A stretch of 64,000 nucleotides of DNA, taken from the NCBI GenBank assembly GCA_022496205.1, contig WTXD01000019.1, positions 62,001 to 126,000 of the forward strand, read 5' to 3'. Position numbers and translations under genes: made by a program. Under the pieces are notes generated by a model, which searched no databases, was not told where the DNA came from, and saw only the letters and a list, made by a program, of their open reading frames with translations. Of the stretch, positions 57,221 to 64,000 are shown piece after piece. This DNA comes from Gloeopeniophorella convolvens. Lineage: Eukaryota > Basidiomycota > Agaricomycetes > Russulales. Every line of letters begins with the position of its first letter. Within the stretch, counting starts at the first letter, position 1.

Positions 57221-57556
57221 CTAGCCACTAGTGGTGCGTAGATATTGCAATGCCTGTGCGGCAGCGGCTCTCTTGGCATTGCCAATGGAGACACCTTGTC
57301 CACTGCCAATTGGAGTACCTCGGACTACGGCGTCTCAGTGCACAGCGGAGGATACAGCTAGCGAAACTCACACTTAGCGACAGCGCGATGGGTAACCTGG
57401 TCTTGAGGCCCGCTTTGGGACAAATCCCACGACAACAGGGGGCTGATATTTCCCGAAGGGTGGCCTTGCAGCCAATTATTGAGGTCACGAACGGGATCAG
57501 CTAGGCAGAGAGTCAGAACTCAGAGCTTTAGAAGAGTCGAACAGGTACCGACCCAT
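57221..57556 (-). CDS. Single-dsRBD small protein, array copy 5
   Basis: Three exons (57553-57556, 57372-57500, 57221-57324) encode 78 residues. The first exon holds just ATGG. It resembles copy 1 most (DPVRDLNNWLQGHPSGN against DPVRDLNNFLQGQPGGN), then SQSGPQDQVTHRAVAKF and RGTPIGSGQGVSIGNAKRAAAAQALQYLRTTSG. The intron in the Phe codon is again phase 1. Helix 2 reads SIGNAKRAAAAQAL, so the first lysine is replaced. A minus-strand tataaa at about 57670-57675 lies about 115 bases upstream. Confidence 0.85.
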
Positions 57557-58940
57557 GGTCTATGCGAGATGAGTGATTCTGTGGGACGTCGACTGGTGAC
57601 TTGTTTATTCTCGCAGTTCGGGCGAGTGGTGAGTGGATGTGCCCTCCTCATCGCGGCACGCGTCCAGCTTTATACATCGAGAAGGTATCCTTGGCTCTCC
57701 ATTTCCTGGATGTGCCAGGGAGTCCCGAGTATAGCAACTTGTTATGGTACGCCCTTGACCTAGACAGTCGAGGAGCCGGACAATCCCAGACGAGCACCAA
57801 GCGCCCTTACAAGACCAGCCCTACAACGAACAAATACCACCCCGTCCTAGGGGCGATGAAAACCACGTTAGCACGGAATCCATTTTTCATGACCCACCGG
57901 AATTTGTCAGGTCATTCCTGCCCTAGACCCAGGAACAGAGAGCCAGTAGTCTCAAGCCGCGAGAAAGTGTGGCGAAATCGCCGGAAGTTCTAGCAGGAGT
58001 GTAACGAAGAACTCATCATGAAAGGTGGTACGCGACCTGCGCATTCGCCTGATGTTGTGCCACGATTGCTTCATGTCAACCTTAAGCGCCTCGAGAAGGC
58101 GCCCCAAGAATGTCATCCGAGAAAGATGAGCCGGGGAGGTGGTCCGCCGTGCCACATGCCACGGGTTGACGCGTGCGAGGAAAAGTAAAAAGGTTCGCTG
58201 ACGAGATTGTTATGCCATATTACATGGACACGGCGTTAGTGAGAGTAGGGAATAGCGCCTATAAGCGTTCCCGGTGCGGTGTCATCCTTGGGTCGGATTC
58301 GAGCGTCCGCACCATCAGAAAGCCACCGAGTTAGAGGGATGACGGGGGCTGGAGAACCTCCAACCGAGGCAGATGATGCGGGTGAGTCACCGGGCTGTCA
58401 GAGGAGGGCACAGACTTCGGATTGATTCGTAATGCTATGCAAAGGCGCCAAACGGATCCGCGCATGCCACGCAACGCGATGTGTGAAGATGTCCAGTTCT
58501 GGACCGAACGAGCAGGCTATGGCCGCACAATCGAAGATATAATTTAAGTTTGCAATGTATAGATGATGGACAAAGAACGTACCTGGATACATGGGCTCCG
58601 TCGTATCAGACTTCGCTGTCCATTGAGATTGTGCCGTGTTCACCTGGTACATGTGGTGCTAGGGCGCTGGTAGGAAGCACAACCTACGAGGTAACACGCG
58701 ACACACGATGCATTCCAGTCACGGTGATGCTAACAAGCTCCGTCTCGGGAATCGCGTGTGTATCCACGCTTATGACATTGTAGGACCCGCTCGAGGGGTA
58801 TGGAGTACAGGGAGTGCACAAAAAGAAACGTGATCCACCTGTTTCATAGCATTACGGTCATGGAACGGAAAAATAGAGCTAAGCTCACCAAAACATAGCC
58901 AATAGTCCTACATCTATGATACATTCATCTGGATGACCAT
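57557..58940. other. Intergenic with possible minus-strand remnants
   Basis: On the minus strand, 58680-58785 has an open stretch (NVISVDTHAIPETELVSITVTGM) and 58580-58655 another (YQVNTAQSQWTAKSDTTEPMYPG) with a splice donor after it. They look exon-like, but no continuous gene could be built and I do not recognise them. Confidence 0.3.
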
Positions 58941-59616
58941 CTACGCTTCATACCCGGGAGGTGCATCCACCGGGGTGCCCCCCGCACGAGAAGGCCCGGA
59001 CAGCGGTGACGCGTACGCAGCTGCGCAGCTTCAGAGAAGGGTCCGCCGCAAAGAAGCGAGGACGTACGAAGGGTTTCCTCCTCGTCTTGCATCTGACGTT
59101 TCATGTAGACTGCGCGCTCGCGGGTCTTCTCCAGTAGGCTCACAAACTGGAAGAGGCCCTGATTTTGCAGGCGTATCTCGGCCTTCGTCCCCAACGTGAG
59201 ACCCCCCTCTGGAGAGGGCTTGATATCGATGGAGAGGTAGTTGGAACCCAGGTATGGCTGCTCGAACTTCGTCGATAAGATTGACGGAAGCGGAATTGTC
59301 AAAGTGTCCAGTGCACTGGCCGCTGCACCGCCGCCACCACCCCCCGACGTGAAAATGAGCTGCCGGGAGCGGTCAGCTCATGGGGTGTAGTCTAGCAGGA
59401 ATCGAAGCATACGCGCTGGTCTGTCAGGAAGAGCTTTCCCGCCTCCTTCAGCTTACGCTCGCCTCCAGACCCACCGGATGTCGCAGGTCCAGAGGGCGGT
59501 GCGTCCGGAATGGACAAGGACACCTCGGCTCCCGAGGCGATATTCATCAGGGTCACCTCCCGTGGCAAGGGCACGGGAGTGCGGTCGGGGTTGAGCATCG
59601 TCCAGTTGAGCGCCAT
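58941..59616 (-). CDS. WBP2-like GRAM-domain protein
   Basis: Three exons (59413-59616, 59068-59359, 58941-59020) give 191 residues. MALNWTMLNPDRTPVPL opens the WBP2 family, then KLFLTDQRLIFTSG and the GRAM/PH-like fold (LDTLTIPLPSILSTKFEQPYLGSNYL, TLGTKAEIRLQNQGLFQFVSLLEKTRE). The short C-terminal exon ends PVDAPPGYEA, where PPGY is a PPxY ligand for WW domains such as those of Rsp5/Nedd4 ligases. A poly-Gly/Ala insert follows exon 1. A cytosolic adaptor role is inferred from the family. Confidence 0.92.
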
Positions 59617-59779
59617 GGTGGTTAGTGGTTACCAAGCTTGCCAATGGGAGCGATCACTGGGGTGGAAGCAACTGCGGCGGTGCTACTTGGCGCTCGGACG
59701 AAGATATCAGATGCGTCCGGGACATAACCTGATATAACGGCGACACCGTAATGTGTATAGCGGATGCAATGGTAAACAT

Positions 59780-59861
59780 GGCTACCTGGCGCAATGGTAG
59801 CGCGTTTGGCTTCGATCGCCGACGGCACCAAAAGGTTGCAGGTTCGAGTCCTGCGGTGGTC
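59780..59861 (+). tRNA. tRNA-Arg (anticodon TCG) with 11-nt intron
   Basis: Acceptor stem ggctacc/ggtggtc with two G-U pairs, D stem gcgc/gcgc, anticodon stem tttgg/ccaaa, T arm gcagg-ttcgagt-cctgc. The anticodon loop cttcga is followed by an 11-base insert before the last loop base, the normal place for a nuclear tRNA intron. A run of six T follows as Pol III terminator. Confidence 0.82.
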
Positions 59862-60152
59862 ATTTTTTAGTTACCACCAACTCGACCGTATTCTTGTCGA
59901 TCCTTGTCCCCCATTTTGCCGCGCTTGCACAGCCACGTACGGCTTACAATTGCAAAGCACACGAATATGATTTGTTGTCCGAAAAAGCGTTGAAGTGAGG
60001 TTGGGATCTTCAGCACGTGACGTCGAGTCGCGTCGCGTCCGAGTCGGCTGTGCCACAGTCGCAGGGCTCCCCCGCTACGACTCCCACCTCAGGCTCGCGT
60101 GCGACGAACGGCACTTCCTTGGTACAGACTTCAGCCTATCAAGAGAAAAGAT

Positions 60153-62423
60153 ATGGCGACTCTAAAGGGCTTCTCACAACACTCCTCGAATCCCCTGGAA
60201 CTCCCCTCATCCGATGCACACAACAGAGCAGCCCTGTCGAAATATCGGAAGGCCCGCGCTATGGCAGGGAACCAACGCGACTCGGACGACCCCGAGGACG
60301 AGCTCGAGGTGTTCGGCCTCAAGGACTACCAGAACCACGTGGCAGGGCTGCTGCAGCGGCCGAGCCCGCAGGCACAGTACATGATGCGCGGGAACCCGGA
60401 GCCTGTCGCGCTCATCGACCTGGACGAGGATATGGACAACGACGCCTCGGATGAGGAGCAGGGGAGCGACGGGTCCGAGATGGAGAGCGACCTCGACGCG
60501 GACGCGGAGGGCGAAGTCGACGAGGAGATGTCGGTGTACCTCAAGCCGAAGGAGGAGCAGGAGGAGATCGCAACCGAGATCGCGGACCTCGAGGACGCGG
60601 TGCCGGCGATCACGGAAGACTACCGCCTCGTTGACCGACTCGGCACGGGCACGTTCTCGTCCGTGTACAAGGCGCTCGACCTCGGGTACTACTCCAAGTG
60701 GGACAACGCCGTCTGGCACGGCCGTCACCCGCGCGGGTCGTCCGCGCACTACCAGTCCGCGCCGCGCGTGCCCAGTGCGAAGGTGTTCGTCGCGGTCAAG
60801 CGCATATACGTCACGAGCAACCCCGAGCGCATCCGCAACGAGATCGCGATTCTAGAGACGTGCCGTGGCGCGCGGCATGTGTCGCAGCTCATCACGGCGT
60901 TCCGGCACGAGGACCAGGTCGTCGTGGTCATGCCCTACCACGCTCACGAGGACTTCCGTGTGCGTATATGCGCATTATCTCCTGTGGAACGCGGCGCTAA
61001 CCCCTAGCTGGCAGACGTTCTACCACACGCTCTCGATGGGTGGCATCAAGGCGTATTTCCGGTGCATGTTCCGCGCGCTGCGCGATATCCATTCTCGCGG
61101 GATTATCCACCGTGACGTCAAGCCAGCAAACTTTCTCTTCGACCCCATCGGGGTATTGGGACCCTGGTCGACCTGGGCCTCGCATGTGTAGGTGTTCTAC
61201 TCCGAAGGCGCAAAATTGAATGACCACCACTCCATCCAGCGCATGGGCGGGGAGACGCGTCCGCATCACGGACAATGCTTGCATACATCCACATCTAGGG
61301 AGTATCCGCATGGCCGGCTCCGACGGACATCTGAGTACAATGCAGATGTCCTTCGAAAGAAACAGAAAGAAGCAAGGATGCGGAGTGGGTGGACATCTGA
61401 TAGGGTGGGTTACTTAGAAAAGGACACAAGGTTAGTGCTCAGGGTCTTGCGCGTACATCGGGCTTACCAAAGCTACAGACCACACTCGAAAGCTAATCGA
61501 GCAGGCACCCGAGGGTTCCGTGCTCCTGAAGTTTTGCTGAAATGCAACGAACAAACAGGGGGTTCGTCCCGAGCGCTGGCAACCGAACCTAATACACTGA
61601 CAAGCGCCTCTGCTAGCCATCGACATGTGGTCTGCGGGCATGATACTCCTGTTCTTTCTCACAGGAAAGTTCCCGCTGTTTCAGTCCAACGATGACGTCG
61701 AGGCCCTCTTGGAGATTGCCTGTATCATCGGGCGGCGAAAAATGGAGAAAGCAGCAACCCTACACTGTTTGCGCTCGTTCGGCACGCCTGTGTGATGCCC
61801 TGCTAACAGACGCCGGCAGGCCGTACGTTCACGAGCAACCTCCCTTCTATCACGCCGGAGGGTCAATCGTGGAGCGAGTTTGTAGAGGCGCTCAATCCAA
61901 GGTTGCGGGAGCCCCCGAAGACAGACGCGCGCTATTACCCGCACGGCACGAGCGAGGCGTCTTCAACGAGCGGGCCAGGCCACCATCCTCCGCCGCCTTC
62001 GTCTTCCTCGCCAGGGCCCGCGACGACCTCGCGCAGCGCGCATTCGGCATCTTCCCCGGTCGCCGAGGTCCAGGAGCACACGGCGGATGTGGAACAGGCG
62101 CTTGACCTGCTCGAGCGGTTGCTGCACCCTGAGTCCACCAGGCGGATCACGCCGCGCGGGGCACTGTATCATCCCTTTCTGCACGAGGGCGGCGCAGGCG
62201 ACGACGCATTCTTCCCGCACCGTTTGGGGAGGGCGTCTGCGGGGAGTGGCACCTCGTAGACGACGTAACGGATGAAATGCGCGTGCGCGTCCGGACGGAG
62301 GACGGCGGTACGACGGTCGTGCCCGTGATGGCGGGCGAAGGCGTAGCGATCGGGAACGATCCGTGCGAGTTCCACCATTATGACGACCTTTTCCGACCTT
62401 CTGTGGATGAGAAGGGAATGTAG
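60153..62423 (+). CDS. CDC7: CDC7-type cell-cycle kinase, apparent frameshifts
   Basis: The Dbf4-dependent kinase that fires replication origins through Mcm phosphorylation. An acidic N-terminus (about 150 residues) precedes the kinase: DRLGTGTFSSVYKA (Gly loop), VAVKRIYVTSNPERIRNEI, then HSRGIIHRDVKPANFLFDP (catalytic loop). GTLVDLGLA follows, with DLG in place of DFG. The CDC7-type insert comes next (HGRLRRTSEYNADVL, SDRVGYLEKDTR), then KANRAGTRGFRAPEVLLKC and AIDMWSAGMILLFFLTGKFPLF. The tail after HPFGEGVCGEWHLVDD runs to TAG 62423. Frame changes are needed near 61148 (G run), near 61186 and near 62217 (C lost). As the gene is essential in other fungi, assembly errors are likely. The ATG at 60153 precedes MATLKGFSQ. 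Confidence 0.88.
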
Positions 62424-62768
62424 GTAGTTGTAGTTGTTCATATAAGTTATGCTTGTAGCCTTGCAGAGCGCTAGCTTGTCGCAGAGGGTTTGAATCCGCG
62501 TCTGATGTATGTTGTTCTCGGAAGACGAGAGGAAAACGCCCAATATAAGCAGTCTCTAACCCGTAAATAGCACTGGCCATGCGCAAAGCCGGCACCTACA
62601 CCCGGCGGTTTGATGCATGGGCAATAGCACGCCGTTGTTCTTACGTGCAACGTACGTTCCCGGGATGTGGTGCTGCGGGGAACAGCGCCACGGTGCCATT
62701 GTTGCCTTGGCAGAACATATACGGAATAAGTTGGCACGTGGCAGGGGTGTAGAAGGAAAAAAAGAAAT

Positions 62769-62849
62769 GACCACCGCAGGACTCGAACCTGCAGCCTTTT
62801 GGTAACGTGGCGATCGAAGCCAAACGCGCTACCATTGCGCCAGGTAGCC
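62769..62849 (-). tRNA. tRNA-Arg (anticodon TCG) with 10-nt intron
   Basis: Reverse-strand copy of the tRNA at 59780: the mature parts are the same except for one base beside the T stem (aaggc for aaggt). The insert in the anticodon loop differs (10 bases tcgccacgtt instead of 11). A run of seven T downstream on the minus strand serves as terminator. Confidence 0.82.
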
Positions 62850-63024
62850 ATAAGAAAGGAGCAAGGGCTGGTCGTCTCCGACTCGGACGGTGGCACGGCC
62901 ACACTTGGGGCCAGAGATCGCTCTACTCGCAGTATTGCAGCCCGTCCTACTGACCTTCTACTATCTCTCTACTAGTTCAAGTCGTGGTCGCCAGAGAAAT
63001 CGTCCGGCGGAACTGTCTTTGTCA

Positions 63025-64000
63025 ATGCCGACGACGTCCGCGGCGCTCTCCTCTGCCCTGTCGTACCTGTCGTCCAGCCCAGCGCTTCAGCAGCTCGCGC
63101 CGCTTGCCGTCGTCTTTCTCATCCCGCTCCTTGTCTTCGCCGGCAGAAACTATCTCCGCGCGTTCGCCTCCTCCTCGTTCCGCATGCTCGCCGTCATCAA
63201 CTCGGCGCTGCCCTGGAACTGGTCGTCACCCCACGAGCACACGCACAAGCACAGGAAGAAGCACGCCGTCCGCACGCGCGCAGGCCAGCTGGCAGCGGCC
63301 GAGCGCGACGCCGATGGCCTCAGCGGTGCGCATCCTCACATGCCTCGTATGAGCGCGCCCGCCCATGTCGTGGCAATCACTCTGGTCTAGATGCCGAGAA
63401 GAAGAACTTGTTCTACCCCGGACTCGTTAATATTTCCGGGACGTACTGTTTCATGAACTCGACCATGCAGGTACGCACGCCATGCGGCAGCTCTGCGCCC
63501 GTCTCACTAAGCCATTGCGCCCCGTGCGCCACAGGCCCTTGCATCCCTCCAATCCTTCCTGCCATACATAGACGCTATCCACGCCAAGGCCGAGGCGGTC
63601 GATGTGCCGACGCCCGTCGTCGACGCCCTGCGTGACCTCTTACATGGTGCGCCGCCCCGCCTCTGCGCCGAATCCGATGTCCACAACCGTAAACTCCGCC
63701 AGATCTGAATGCCCCCACGCCTTACTCGCGGTCAATCCGCCCCGTCAACATGATCGCCGCGCTCTCGCAGCCCGAGCCGGGCAAGCGCATCCCGCTCTTC
63801 TCCTCGCGCGAGCACCAGGACGCGCAGGAGCTCTTCCAGCTCGTCTCGGAGTACGTCAAGAAGGAGGCGACTGCCGTCGATCGCGAAGGCACGCGCGACC
63901 TCGGCTTTGGCGCGCTCGCGTCGTCATCGTCGTCCTCCGTGGCGAGTGTTGACGTGGCAAAGGGCGTCTTTGAGGGTCTCACTGCGCACCGCCGGAGTTG
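63025..64000 (+). CDS. Membrane-anchored ubiquitin-specific protease (Ubp16/USP30-like), 5' part
   Basis: The window end cuts this gene. A hydrophobic segment near the N-terminus (LAPLAVVFLIPLLVFAG) followed by basic residues would anchor it, probably in the mitochondrial outer membrane as for Ubp16/USP30. After an intron at about 63344-63388 the Cys box begins: FYPGLVNISGTYCFMNSTMQALASLQSFL, with Cys in TYC as nucleophile. Further exons read VVDALRDLLH, then LNAPTPYSRSIRPVNMIAALSQ and the SREHQDAQELFQLVSEYVKKE helix typical of USP domains. The His box lies beyond the window. It removes ubiquitin from membrane proteins. Confidence 0.9.

Noticed and set aside
58398..58785. Another dsRBD relative upstream of the WBP2-like gene
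   Set aside because: Exon-like frames are present but none shows LNN(L/F)LQ or the GTGTG-AK helix.

Overview
The window looks like nuclear DNA of a filamentous basidiomycete (Agaricomycetes). Nearly every gene is split by introns of about 45-60 bases, codons are GC-rich, and the gene content fits: a pyranose 2-oxidase-type flavoenzyme (typical of wood-decay fungi), several P450s, an OPT transporter and Kre9-like wall proteins. Exon structures were read by hand from splice sites plus protein family conservation, so boundaries are good but not experimentally confirmed.

Layout. 1-23.3 kb: two nearly identical, divergently oriented OPT oligopeptide transporter genes sit in a 4.7-5 kb inverted duplication (about 620-5612 and 18620-23262). 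Only the left arm carries a 280 bp MITE-like insertion. Between the arms lie a pyranose oxidase homologue, two Kre9-like Ser/Thr-rich surface protein genes, a TMEM135/Tim17-like membrane protein, an AlkB-type 2-oxoglutarate oxygenase and NEDD8/RUB1 in five tiny exons. 23.4-29 kb: a Pro-rich protein of unknown function, an alpha/beta hydrolase and a SET-domain lysine methyltransferase. 31-43.6 kb: three related P450 genes. The second and third are a direct tandem duplication of about 4 kb, and the third has several single-base deletions. 43.7-49.8 kb: conserved housekeeping genes, namely a hotdog thioesterase, ITPase/HAM1, the U5 snRNP WD40 protein and RRP7. 50.1-57.6 kb: a tandem array of five tiny genes, each encoding little more than one double-stranded-RNA-binding domain. 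Four are intact and one is broken. 58.9-64 kb: a WBP2-like GRAM protein, CDC7 kinase flanked by two inverted intron-bearing tRNA-Arg genes, and the start of a membrane-anchored Ubp16/USP30-type deubiquitinase cut by the window end.

The most unusual locus is the dsRBD array. All copies lie on the minus strand and share a phase-1 intron at the same codon. Copies 2-4 recur every 2.2 kb together with their upstream DNA, and the lysines that normally grip dsRNA are partly lost. I found no description of such a family in what I can recall, and its role is unknown. A caution: essential single-copy genes (RRP7, CDC7) also show apparent one-base deletions, so some 'pseudogene' signals here may be assembly errors.
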